DNA of 64,000 bases from Oryzicola mucosus (GTDB taxonomy: Bacteria; Pseudomonadota; Alphaproteobacteria; Rhizobiales; Rhizobiaceae), in the NCBI RefSeq assembly GCF_014534685.1, contig NZ_JACVVX010000002.1:124001-188000 (forward strand), written 5' to 3'. Below are positions 33,169 through 41,244 of the stretch, piece by piece (position 1 is the stretch's first letter; every line of letters begins with the position of its first letter). The notes beneath the pieces were generated by a model that had not been told where the DNA came from, did not search any database, and worked only from the letters and a program-made list of their open reading frames with translations. A program made the position numbers and the translations under genes.

Positions 33169-33924
33169 GTGACCATCAACAAGACAGCCATCGTCACCGG
33201 GGCAGGCAGCGGTATCGGCAAGGCCGTCGCCATTGCCTTGCTGCATGCCGGCTGGAATACGGTGTTCTGCGGACGCAGAAAGCATGTGCTGGACATGGCT
33301 GTCGCCGATGCGGGACCTGCGAAAGCCAAGGCCGTTGCCATTGCCTGCGATGTCGGCAAGGCCGATCAGGTCGAGGCGATGTTCGCCGACGTGTCGAAGT
33401 TGTTCGGCCGAGTCGACCTGCTTTTCAACAATGCGGGCAGGGGCTACCAGACGGCCCTCATCGACGAAATCCCCGTCGACATCTGGGACGATGTGCTGGC
33501 TGCCAATCTGACGGGATCTTTCCTCTGCGCCCGCGCCGCCTTCGGCGCCATGCGCCGGCAACAGCCGATGGGCGGCCGGATCATCAACAACGGCTCGATT
33601 TCGGCGCATGCGCCGCGTCCCGGCTCGGTGCCCTACACCACGACCAAGCACGCCATTACCGGCCTCACCAAGTCTCTGGCGCTGGACGGTCGACAGTTCG
33701 ACATCGCCTGCGGCCAGATCGATATCGGCAATGCGATGACGGAACTGGCCTCGAAGATGGCCACCGGCGTTCCCCAGGCCAATGGCAGCATCGCGGTCGA
33801 ACCGCTGATCGATGTCGAGCGGGTCGCCGAGGCGGTTGTCTACATGGCAGGCCTGCCGCTCGACACCAATGTCCTGTTCATGAACGTCATGGCGACGAAA
33901 ATGCCATTCGTCGGCCGGGGCTAA
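33169..33924 (+). CDS. SDR family oxidoreductase
   Basis: 251 residues from a GTG with GGGAG 8 bases upstream. NAD(P)-binding motif TGAGSGIGKAVA (about 8-19), structural NNAG (FNNAGRGY, about 87-94), and catalytic Ser-Tyr-Lys (NGSISAHAP, then YTTTKHA at about 159-165). The substrate is not evident; an aspartate after the second beta strand is not clear, so NADP preference cannot be excluded. Convergent with the aminotransferase, 7 bases apart. Confidence 0.88.
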   Translation: MTINKTAIVTGAGSGIGKAVAIALLHAGWNTVFCGRRKHVLDMAVADAGPAKAKAVAIACDVGKADQVEAMFADVSKLFGRVDLLFNNAGRGYQTALIDEIPVDIWDDVLAANLTGSFLCARAAFGAMRRQQPMGGRIINNGSISAHAPRPGSVPYTTTKHAITGLTKSLALDGRQFDIACGQIDIGNAMTELASKMATGVPQANGSIAVEPLIDVERVAEAVVYMAGLPLDTNVLFMNVMATKMPFVGRG

Positions 33925-33931
33925 TCGGCCG

Positions 33932-35125
33932 TCAGGCGCGCTGTTTCTCAAGAAAGGCTTCGATCCTTTCCAGCGCGCGCAGGATGTTCTCTTCCGAGTT
34001 GGCGTAGGAGAGGCGGATATAGCCTTCGCCGAGAATGCCGAAGTCGGGACCGCCGATCAGCGCGACGCCGGCCTCGTCCAACAGTGCGGACGCCAGTTTC
34101 TTTGCCTTCCAGCCGGTCTCGGCGATGTTTGGAAAGGCGTAGAAAGCACCTTTCGGGGTGATGCACGAGATACCGGGCAGGCCATTCATCCCCTCGACGA
34201 CGAGCTTCCGGCGTCTGTCGAAGGCTTTCATCATGGCCTCGACCTCGTCCTGCGGGCCGTCGATCGCGGCAATGCCGGCGAACTGGCTCGGGGCGTTGAC
34301 GCAGGACCAGCAATTCACCGCAAGCTTGCGCACCTTGTCGCCGAGATTGCCGGTTTCGGCCTTGTTCGGCCAGATCGACCAACCCATGCGCCAGCCGGTC
34401 ATGGCCCAGGTCTTCGACCAGCCGTTGAGGACGATCAGCCGGTCGCGAATTTCGGGAAACTGGAGCAGCGAGCAGTGCCGTTCGCCGTCATAGGTCATGA
34501 CGTCATAGATCTCGTCCGACAAAACAGCGACATGCGGATGTGCCTCGAGCCCCTTCACCAGCTTTTCGATCTCGGCGCGCGGCGTCACTCCGCCGGTGGG
34601 GTTGGCTGGCGAGTTGAGGATCAGGAGCCGGGTCTGCGGCGTGATTAGCGACAGCGTTTCCTCAGCCGAAAAAGCAAAGCCGTTTTCCTCGCGCATCGGC
34701 ACCGGGACGGGTCTAGCGCCCGTATATTCGATCATCGAGCGATAGATCGGAAAGCCGGGATCCGGGTAAAGGATATCGGCGCCGGGTTCGCCGAACATCA
34801 GGATCGCGGCGAACATGGTCGGCTTGCCGCCGGGCATGATCATCACATCGTCGGCCGAGACTTCGATTCCCGTTGTCGTCAGCGTACGGCGGACAACGGC
34901 CTCGCGTGTGGCCAGAAGACCGTTCGCCGGGGTGTAGCCATGATGACCGTCGCGCAGTGCCTTGATGGCAGCCTCGACGATATGGTTCGGCGTTTTGAAA
35001 TCCGGCTGGCCGATGCCGAGATTGATGATGTCGCGGCCTTGCTGGGCAAGCGCGGTGGCCCGCGCCAGAACGGCGAAGGCATTTTCCTCGCCAAGACGAT
35101 CGAAGGCGGCGATGGTGTGGAGCAT
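33932..35125 (-). CDS. Class I/II pyridoxal-phosphate aminotransferase
   Basis: 397 residues, aspartate-aminotransferase-like fold type I. INLGIGQPDFKTP (about 36-48) starts the domain, NPTGG (about 168-172) binds the substrate carboxylate, and the Schiff-base Lys is in NGWSKTWAMTGWRMG (about 232-246). The C-terminal carboxylate-binding Arg is in YIRLSYANSEEN. The amino-acid substrate cannot be read from sequence; aspartate or an aromatic or branched-chain amino acid is plausible. Confidence 0.9.
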   Translation of the reverse strand: MLHTIAAFDRLGEENAFAVLARATALAQQGRDIINLGIGQPDFKTPNHIVEAAIKALRDGHHGYTPANGLLATREAVVRRTLTTTGIEVSADDVMIMPGGKPTMFAAILMFGEPGADILYPDPGFPIYRSMIEYTGARPVPVPMREENGFAFSAEETLSLITPQTRLLILNSPANPTGGVTPRAEIEKLVKGLEAHPHVAVLSDEIYDVMTYDGERHCSLLQFPEIRDRLIVLNGWSKTWAMTGWRMGWSIWPNKAETGNLGDKVRKLAVNCWSCVNAPSQFAGIAAIDGPQDEVEAMMKAFDRRRKLVVEGMNGLPGISCITPKGAFYAFPNIAETGWKAKKLASALLDEAGVALIGGPDFGILGEGYIRLSYANSEENILRALERIEAFLEKQRA

Positions 35126-35208
35126 CGGTCGGTTCTCTCTGGTTCTGTTTCCTCGACGCGGTTTGTGGACGGTGCTAGCCGTCTAAGTCAATGGAATGGA
35201 GCCCTGGC

Positions 35209-35895
35209 ATGACGGAGAATATTGCGAACTGGACACCGCGTCCACGCCCGGCCCGCACAGTGCTGGAGGGCCGCTATGTCAGGCTCGAACCGCTGGATGC
35301 GACGCTCCACGGCGACGGGCTCTATGCCGCTGCCACCGCCTCAGATGCGGATAGCCGCTTCCGCTGGCTGTTCGAGACCCCGCCGGAAAGCCGCGAGGCG
35401 TTCCAGCCCTGGCTGGACAAGGTTGCGGCCAGCGAAGACCCGCTGTTTTTCGCTGTCATCGACAAGGCGAGCGGCACGATCGCCGGCCGCCAGACGCTGA
35501 TGCGGATCGACCAGACCTATGGCGTCATCGAGATCGGCAACATCCTGTGGGGCAGCATCGTGGCGCGGAAGCCGGCGGCCACCGAGGCGCAGTTCCTGTT
35601 TGCGCGCTATGTCTTCGACGATCTCGGCTACCGCCGCTATGAATGGAAATGCAACAACCGCAACGAGCCCTCGAAGCGTGCGGCGGAACGCTTCGGCTTC
35701 AGCTTCGAAGGCGTTTTCCGTCAGCATATGATCGTGAAGGGTGAAAACCGCGACACGGCGTGGTATTCGATCATCGACAAGGAATGGCCGGCGCTGAAAC
35801 AAGCCTATGAGGCCTGGCTCGATCCGGCGAATTTCGACGATGAGGACCGCCAGAAGCGGCGCCTTGAGGATTTCCGCGCAGAGTTCGGTGGCTGA
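35209..35895 (+). CDS. GNAT N-acetyltransferase, RimJ/RimL-like
   Basis: 228 residues from the ATG at 35209, 7 bases after GGAG; an ATG at 35191 would overlap that site. Typical of the RimL-like branch: GRYVRLEPLD near the N terminus, EIGNILWGSIVARKPAATEAQFL for acetyl-CoA binding (about 105-127), RYEWKCNNRNEPSKRAAERFGF and WYSIIDKEW at the end. It probably acetylates a protein N terminus or small amine; the target is unknown. Confidence 0.87.
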   Translation: MTENIANWTPRPRPARTVLEGRYVRLEPLDATLHGDGLYAAATASDADSRFRWLFETPPESREAFQPWLDKVAASEDPLFFAVIDKASGTIAGRQTLMRIDQTYGVIEIGNILWGSIVARKPAATEAQFLFARYVFDDLGYRRYEWKCNNRNEPSKRAAERFGFSFEGVFRQHMIVKGENRDTAWYSIIDKEWPALKQAYEAWLDPANFDDEDRQKRRLEDFRAEFGG

Positions 35896-35959
35896 ACCGC
35901 TCCCTCGTGCGGCGAAAGGACAGTGCAGTGGCGATGATTTTCAAACCGGTGACGCGCTG

Positions 35960-36169
35960 ATGGACCGGGATACGCGACGCGCGGCTGTGGCCGCAGCATG
36001 GTTCCTCATCATTTTCGGTGTCCTGGCCTACTATCTACCAAGCATTATGCTTGCGGTCGGCAATGTCTCCACCATCGCGGCCGGCGGCGTCGCCGTGCTG
36101 TTCGTCATCGCCTTCTTCGGCGTCTTCTGGCTGCGTGGCCGCAGCCAACGCACCAAGAACGGTCACTGA
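35960..36169 (+). CDS. Small two-pass membrane protein, unknown
   Basis: 69 residues from the ATG at 35960. Charged N terminus (MDRDTRR), then two hydrophobic segments, about 10-31 (AAWFLIIFGVLAYYLPSIML) and about 39-58 (AAGGVAVLFVIAFFGVFWL), and a basic tail (RGRSQRTKNGH). The positive C terminus and short loop suggest a hairpin in the inner membrane. No clear ribosome site is seen; it lies 64 bases after the acetyltransferase and may be translated from the same mRNA. I do not recognise a function. Confidence 0.6.
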   Translation: MDRDTRRAAVAAAWFLIIFGVLAYYLPSIMLAVGNVSTIAAGGVAVLFVIAFFGVFWLRGRSQRTKNGH

Positions 36170-36193
36170 GGCCAGCCTGCGAATGCGTGATCG

Positions 36194-36475
36194 TCACCGT
36201 CGTTCCGCTGTTTTATGGGCCTCGCCGCGTTCTCTCTTGCCGACGGCAATCACGAGAACAAGAATTTCGCTGTCCCGAACCTCATAGACAAGGCGATAGC
36301 CTGGGCCTCTCAGCTTGATCTTGTACCGGTCGGTACTGCCGGACAGCTTGGCTGAGGGTACTCGTGGATTCTCGCAGCGTTCGGCGAGCTTCTTTTTGAA
36401 TTGTTCGCGGGTGTTGCTGTCGAGCTTGCGCCATTCCTTCAGAGCTGCGTCGAGAAAGCCGAGCTCATAGGTCAT
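36194..36475 (-). CDS. RelE/ParE-family toxin
   Basis: 93 residues, RelE-like mRNA interferase fold. Basic residues of the usual catalytic face are present: AERCENPRVPSAKLSG, YKIKLRGPGYRLVYEV (about 51-66) and VIAVGKRER near the end. It overlaps the antitoxin gene by 11 bases, antitoxin first, as in most type II modules. Nothing suggests inactivation. RelE proteins cut mRNA in the ribosomal A site; gyrase inhibition (ParE) is less likely given the conserved Lys/Arg set. Confidence 0.88.
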   Translation of the reverse strand: MTYELGFLDAALKEWRKLDSNTREQFKKKLAERCENPRVPSAKLSGSTDRYKIKLRGPGYRLVYEVRDSEILVLVIAVGKRERGEAHKTAERR

Positions 36476-36713
36476 CCAGCGTGACTTTCAGAACAGGCTC
36501 GCCAGCTCTCGAATCCGCGATGGCGTTGAGTTCGATATCTTCCAACCGTTCCAGCATCGCTTCATAGGTCCGAGCGGGAACGCAATAGAAGGCCGGTTCG
36601 TTGCGATTGAGGATTGCCACAGCCGCGCCCTCGCCAGCCGCCACCGTCCCCATCGGGTTCTTCTTCAGCTCGGAAACGCTGGCCGTCATCTCTGCCAAAA
36701 CAATATGTGCCAT
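36465..36713 (-). CDS. Phd/YefM-type antitoxin
   Basis: 82 residues from the ATG at 36713, 7 bases after AGGAG. The N-terminal Phd/YefM fold (EMTASVSELKKNPMGTV, about 8-24, then AVAILNRNEPAFYCVP) binds DNA, and the acidic C terminus (LEDIELNAIADSRAG, KVTLDDL) would neutralise RelE. First gene of the pair, so autoregulated transcription is likely. It is the second toxin-antitoxin module in this window and is unrelated to the first. Confidence 0.87.
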   Translation of the reverse strand: MAHIVLAEMTASVSELKKNPMGTVAAGEGAAVAILNRNEPAFYCVPARTYEAMLERLEDIELNAIADSRAGEPVLKVTLDDL

Positions 36714-36802
36714 AAGACCACTCCTGAGCATCAACAACGGTGCCTTACATAGCACGCTTAAGTGGTCATTTCCAGTTGGATGGCACGGGCGGAAGGTGGT
36801 GC

Positions 36803-37849
36803 TTACGCCTGCAGGCTTGCCGCCAGCAGCGTCAGCCCAAGCAGCATCACCAGAGCGGCCCCGCCGATTTCAATGGCGGCATGAATGCGGTTGCCGGCGC
36901 GGCCGTCGCCGGCAAAGGCCACCGCCCAGTTCTTGGCGGCGACCGCCATGATCGCCAGGATCGACACGGTGATCGCAGTGCCGATGGACATGGCGAGGAC
37001 GGAGAGAAAGCCGCCCAGCCAAAGCCCGTTGAGAAACGAGAAGCTGAGCACGATCAGCGCGCCGCTGCAGGGCCGAAGCCCAACCGCGACGATGGCTGAC
37101 CACGCCGATTTCCAGTCGAACTGCTCGCCCGACAGGAGAGCGGGATCCGGCGCATGGGAATGGCCGCAGCTGGCGCAGACGAAGGTGCTGCCGCTTCTCT
37201 CCTGCGGCTCTTCGAACAGAAGGCCGTGGTTGCAGGATGCCGTATGGACATGGGCTGCGGACAGGCTGTAGGCGGGCGCCCGGCCGAACAGACCCTTGAG
37301 GCGCGGTGCCGCCTTGCCCCACAGCAGCCAGGCGCCAAAGGCGGCGATCAGCGCGTAGCTCACCGTCTCCAGGAACCATGTGGCATTGGTCATCGAGATC
37401 GATGTGCCGCGCAAGGCGAGATAGACGACCGCCATCAGAACGATTGCGACCAGACCTTGCAGCAGCGCGGAAATGAAGGACAGCAGGATGCCCCGCCGAA
37501 GGGCGACCTCGTTGGCCAGCATGTAGGACGAGATCACCGCCTTGCCATGGCCGGGACCTGCGGCGTGGAACACGCCATAGGTGAAGGACAGGCCGACCAG
37601 CAGCCAAAGCTTGCCGCTGTCGTCGCGCATCGCCTTCAAGGCGCCGGTCAGTTCGCGGTAGAATTGCTGTTGCTGGACATTGATCCAGTTCAGCCAGCCT
37701 GCGAAAAGCCCGGTCGAGGGAACGGTCGCCTCATTGGTGCCGATGCCGAGCGAGCTCTGCGCATGCGCATGGCCGAGAAAATGCGTCAGCACGTAGCTGA
37801 CGGCGATCAGGGCGAAGATCGCCCGGATTGTCGTCTTCTTGGTGTTCAC
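36803..37849 (-). CDS. NicO/RcnA-family nickel-cobalt transporter
   Basis: 348 residues from a GTG (GAGGG 8 bases upstream). About six membrane segments with the family motif HAAGPGHGKAVISSY (about 94-108) and a second block GLRPCSGALIVL (about 255-266). Between the two halves is a long cytoplasmic or periplasmic loop rich in His and Cys (HVHTASCNHGLL, CASCGHSHAPD, about 198-235), likely a metal-sensing or delivery site. The family exports or imports Ni2+/Co2+. It starts 4 bases after the DUF1007 gene, forming an operon. Confidence 0.88.
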   Translation of the reverse strand: MNTKKTTIRAIFALIAVSYVLTHFLGHAHAQSSLGIGTNEATVPSTGLFAGWLNWINVQQQQFYRELTGALKAMRDDSGKLWLLVGLSFTYGVFHAAGPGHGKAVISSYMLANEVALRRGILLSFISALLQGLVAIVLMAVVYLALRGTSISMTNATWFLETVSYALIAAFGAWLLWGKAAPRLKGLFGRAPAYSLSAAHVHTASCNHGLLFEEPQERSGSTFVCASCGHSHAPDPALLSGEQFDWKSAWSAIVAVGLRPCSGALIVLSFSFLNGLWLGGFLSVLAMSIGTAITVSILAIMAVAAKNWAVAFAGDGRAGNRIHAAIEIGGAALVMLLGLTLLAASLQA

Positions 37850-37853
37850 CGTA

Positions 37854-38522
37854 TCAGCCCTCGGCCTTGCAAGTCACTTCCAGTCTCGTCGCAAATATCT
37901 TGCTCATGTCGGTTCCGGCGGGGTCGTTGAAAAACGCGTCGGTCAGCGAGCTTTGGTTCTGCGCAATGGCCTCGTCGGGATCTGGACGCACCACCGCCTG
38001 GCTGCAGGCCGCCGGCAGGCTGTCCACCTTCATGTTGTCGTCCTCAAGGAATTCGATGGCCGTGTAGAAGGTTGGATCGTAGACGCCGAAGGTCACTTTG
38101 TCGGTGAGCTTGAGCGGATCCTTCGGCTCGGACTCGAACAGGATAATCAGTTGATCCTTGTCATAATTGGCCATGAGCTGTGCCGGCGGCTTCATGGCCA
38201 CGTCCTTGCCGCCCTCGGTCACGATCTGGAAATAGTTGAACTCGCCGATGGAGTCGAAAACCGTCTGCGACACTTCCTGAAGTTCAGCGTCGTCCAGCTT
38301 CAGGTCGCTGTTCTTGTCGAATTCCATCAGCACGGTGCTGGAAAACAGGTCGTCGAACCGCCAGAGGTGGCGCAGCGATTTCACCGTCTTTCCGTCGGCA
38401 TTGAGCACGATGTCGAGCCGCGCTTCGGCAAAGACATGCGGATGCACCTGCGCGGGAACGGTGGAAAGCAGCAATGCCGTGGCCACTGAAGCCAGGAAGG
38501 TCGAGCGGGCGCGAAGGATCAT
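37854..38522 (-). CDS. DUF1007 periplasmic protein, partner of NicO transporter
   Basis: 222 residues from the ATG at 38522, chosen because it gives a compact signal peptide (hydrophobic run ending STVPAQV); ATG at 38552 is an alternative and neither has a strong ribosome site. The mature protein begins HPHVFAEA, a His motif that could bind metal at the N terminus as in related periplasmic metal proteins. The rest is beta-rich (HLWRFDDLFSSTVLMEFD). DUF1007 genes accompany NicO transporters in many proteobacteria, so a metal-handling role is inferred. Confidence 0.82.
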   Translation of the reverse strand: MILRARSTFLASVATALLLSTVPAQVHPHVFAEARLDIVLNADGKTVKSLRHLWRFDDLFSSTVLMEFDKNSDLKLDDAELQEVSQTVFDSIGEFNYFQIVTEGGKDVAMKPPAQLMANYDKDQLIILFESEPKDPLKLTDKVTFGVYDPTFYTAIEFLEDDNMKVDSLPAACSQAVVRPDPDEAIAQNQSSLTDAFFNDPAGTDMSKIFATRLEVTCKAEG

Positions 38523-38606
38523 GGGCAGGGACGGTCCGGGCAAATCGGTCATTGCCGACAATTACCAGAAACCGGGCAGAAATGGGACCGTCTGCAATAA
38601 CTCCGT

Positions 38607-39500
38607 TTACTCCTTGTCCTTGAACCATTGTACGAGATAGTCGACGAAGACGCGCACCTTGGCCGGAAGATAGCGGCGATGCGGGTAAACGGCGAAAATG
38701 CCGCCGCCGCTGAGCGTGCGGTCTTCCAAAAGACTGATCAGCCTGCCGGCCTCCAGATCGGGAGCGGCGATGAAGTCTGGCAGAACAGCGAAGCCGAGGC
38801 CGGCGACCGCGCCATTGCGCGCAGCGATGGGGCTGTTGACCTCCAGCGGCCCCGATACCGAGACGCTCATCGGATCGCCATTGTCGCCCTTGAACGGCCA
38901 GTTGGACAGCCAGCGGCCGTTGGTGTCGATGATACAGGGCTTGTTGCTCAAATCCTGCGGCCGCTCCGGCTTGCCATATTTCTCGATCAAGTCGGGTGAG
39001 CCGCAGAGCTTGATGGAAAAGGGCGAAAGCCGGCGTGCAATCAAGGACGAGTTGTCGAGCCGGGAGATGCGGATCGCCATGTCGAAGCCTTCTTCGACGA
39101 GATCGGCGAAGCGGTCGTCGAGATGGATTTCCAGCACGATGTCGGGATAGGCCTTGGCGAAATCGATCAGCGATTGGCCGATCGGCGCATCGGCAAAGGT
39201 GCGGGGGGCGGAGAGCTTGATGCGGCCGCGTACGTCGCCGGACGAATCGCGCACGGTGTCCGCGAGGCTGTCGATTTCACGCACGATCTCGGTCGCGCGG
39301 CGATAATAGGTGTGTCCCGCCTCGGTGAGCGAGAACTGGCGGGTCGTGCGGTTGAGCAGCAACGCGCCGAGTTCGTCTTCCAACTCGCGGACATATTTCG
39401 ACAACAGCGCCTTGGAGCGGCCGATCTTGCGGGCGGCGGCGGAAAAGCCTTCCGCCTCGACCACGTCGATGAAAGCGCGCATGCGGGTTAGGGTGTCCAT
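38607..39500 (-). CDS. LysR family transcriptional regulator
   Basis: 297 residues from the ATG at 39500. The winged helix-turn-helix is at 1-60 (FIDVVEAEGFSAAARKIGRSKALLSKYVREL) and the effector domain is from about 90 on. The recognition helix with SKALLSKYV is typical of the AaeR/DmlR branch that controls small carbon-source genes. It follows the amidase stop by 5 bases in the same direction, so it is probably co-transcribed with and may regulate the amidase. Confidence 0.9.
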   Translation of the reverse strand: MDTLTRMRAFIDVVEAEGFSAAARKIGRSKALLSKYVRELEDELGALLLNRTTRQFSLTEAGHTYYRRATEIVREIDSLADTVRDSSGDVRGRIKLSAPRTFADAPIGQSLIDFAKAYPDIVLEIHLDDRFADLVEEGFDMAIRISRLDNSSLIARRLSPFSIKLCGSPDLIEKYGKPERPQDLSNKPCIIDTNGRWLSNWPFKGDNGDPMSVSVSGPLEVNSPIAARNGAVAGLGFAVLPDFIAAPDLEAGRLISLLEDRTLSGGGIFAVYPHRRYLPAKVRVFVDYLVQWFKDKE

Positions 39501-39505
39501 TTCGG

Positions 39506-40699
39506 TTACTCCTTGGCCGCGGCGCCGAGAATGCGTCTTCCGAGATCGATCAGCGCCAGATCGCTTCCGGCAGGACCGAGCAGCGAGATGCCGAAGGGCG
39601 CACCATGGACGGTGCCGAGCGGCAGCGTGATCTGCGGAAAGCCGGACAGGCCTGAGAGGCACAGCATGTGCAGCGCGCGCTCTCGATAGGCCTGAAGCTC
39701 GTCCTGGGGCAGGCCGATCGACGGAGCAGCGCTCGGCACAGTCGGCATGACGACGACGCAGTCCGATCCGAGCAGCGCTGCCATCTCCTCGCGGAAGGCC
39801 GCGCGCAGGGCTTTTTCCGTCTCGTAGTCATCGCGGGAGACCGTGGCCCCAAACTGGAAGCGGTCGCCAACGCCGGGACCGAGAGCCCGGTCGCCTGCGG
39901 AAATCCAGCCGCCATGCTCGGCCCAGGCCTCGAACGCCTGGATCTTGCGAAACGCCCAGTAGAGCCGATCCGGTTCGGCGCTGAACTCCTTCGCTGCCTT
40001 CGACCCTCCAAGCACCGAGGCCACGATGCCGCCCATACGCCGATATTCGGTGCGTTCGGCGTCTCCAGGCAGCAGGCCGTCGACCCAGCCGATGCTGACA
40101 CTGCGTGTCAGAGCCGGAGCTTTCTCGTCGTCCAGCAGAAGTCGGGCTACCTTGTCATAGATATCGATGTCGCGGGCGAACCATCCGAATGTGTCGAGGC
40201 TGGGCGCCAGCTTCATGGCGCCCTCCAGAGAAATGCGACCTTGCGTGGTGCGCAATCCGATCAAGCCGCAGAAGCTTGCCGGTGCGCGGATCGAGCCGCC
40301 CGTGTCGGAGCCGATGGCGATATCGGCCAGCCCGCCGGCAACTGCGGCTGCGGAACCGGAGGACGATCCGCCGGTCACGCGTTCGGGTGCCTTTGGATTG
40401 ATTGGGAAGGGGTAGTGCGCATTCTGGCCCATCAGGGAGAAGGCGAGTTCGTCGGTTTGGGTCTTGCCGACGAATCGCGCGCCCGCGTCGAGCATCGTCT
40501 GCACCGCCGGAGCGGTCCTTTCCTCGGGACTTGCCTCAGCCAACCTGTCGGGGTTGCCGCAGCCGGTCCTCATGCCCGCAACGGCATAGATGTCCTTCAC
40601 GGCAAGGCGAAGCCCCGACAAAGGTCCATTTTTCTCAGCAAAAACAGCGGTTTGTCCGGTCTGGACAAAGGCGTTGAGGGAATCTGTATCGGCAGTCAT
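39506..40699 (-). CDS. Amidase signature family hydrolase
   Basis: 397 residues from the ATG at 40699 (AAGGG 6 bases upstream). The Ser-cisSer-Lys triad can be read: Lys35 in RLAVKDIYAVAG, Ser112 in GGSSSGSAAAV, and nucleophile Ser136 in GSDTGGSIRAPASFCGL. No signal peptide. It hydrolyses a carbon-nitrogen amide bond; a carboxamide or ureido compound is likely but the substrate is unknown, and it is not a GatA because GatB/C are absent. Operon with the downstream LysR gene. Confidence 0.9.
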   Translation of the reverse strand: MTADTDSLNAFVQTGQTAVFAEKNGPLSGLRLAVKDIYAVAGMRTGCGNPDRLAEASPEERTAPAVQTMLDAGARFVGKTQTDELAFSLMGQNAHYPFPINPKAPERVTGGSSSGSAAAVAGGLADIAIGSDTGGSIRAPASFCGLIGLRTTQGRISLEGAMKLAPSLDTFGWFARDIDIYDKVARLLLDDEKAPALTRSVSIGWVDGLLPGDAERTEYRRMGGIVASVLGGSKAAKEFSAEPDRLYWAFRKIQAFEAWAEHGGWISAGDRALGPGVGDRFQFGATVSRDDYETEKALRAAFREEMAALLGSDCVVVMPTVPSAAPSIGLPQDELQAYRERALHMLCLSGLSGFPQITLPLGTVHGAPFGISLLGPAGSDLALIDLGRRILGAAAKE

Positions 40700-40818
40700 C
40701 GTTCGCCCTTGATGCACAATGCGCACACCGTCGTTCACCATTCGATTTTTTTCAAGCGAGGCCGAATTTTTATTTGATTGTGACAGGCGACGCGCCTATA
40801 TCCGCGCTTGCCCAAAGT

Positions 40819-40949
40819 CGCACGTGCCTGTGGGTGTCCGCCGATCCCTCGAATGGCGAGGAAATCGGTAAGGTAACTGGAGCTAACCCCTCCAGTCGGT
40901 TCAGTGGCCAACCACCGACCCGAGGACACCTTGAAGCAACGACGGTGCG
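40819..40949 (+). promoter_or_regulatory. speF-like structured leader RNA ahead of ornithine decarboxylase
   Basis: A nested multi-stem fold in a roughly 500-base gene-free stretch (40742-41244). Outer stem CGCAC (40819-40823)/GTGCG (40945-40949). Next stem GGTGTCC (40833-40839)/GGACACC (40924-40930). Inside are three hairpins: CCGAT/ATCGG with CCTCG/CGAGG (40841-40868), ACTGGAG/CTCCAGT (40876-40896), and GTGG/CCAC (40904-40915). The speF RNA motif is known upstream of this decarboxylase family in alphaproteobacteria, and position and branching agree. I cannot align it to the family model. The remaining 290 bases to the gene show nothing else I recognise. Confidence 0.72.
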
Positions 40950-41244
40950 GGCCTTTCTGGTTCTCTTCCGGTTGTCCAAATGCCGGGGTTACTAAAGAGG
41001 CACACCTTCATTGCCGGCAGTGCGGAACGGGTCTCCCATTTCCAAGCCAAGGCAGACAAAGCGGATTTTCAGCCGGGCAGGCTGAGAGTTCATCGCCGCG
41101 CAGAGCGCGTTCATGGATCCGGGGTCTCCACCGGCTGGTTTCATGAATATGCGGTTGCGCCTTTGTCCACAGCGTGTTCGCGAGGCTGACGCCCGCTGAC
41201 CGCAGCCTTTTGTATACGCTGAAAAAGCGTGAATGGAGAGACCG

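Noticed and set aside
40774-41189. Small ORFs in the odc leader as leader peptides
   Set aside because: They lack ribosome sites and their codons are dictated by the RNA stems.
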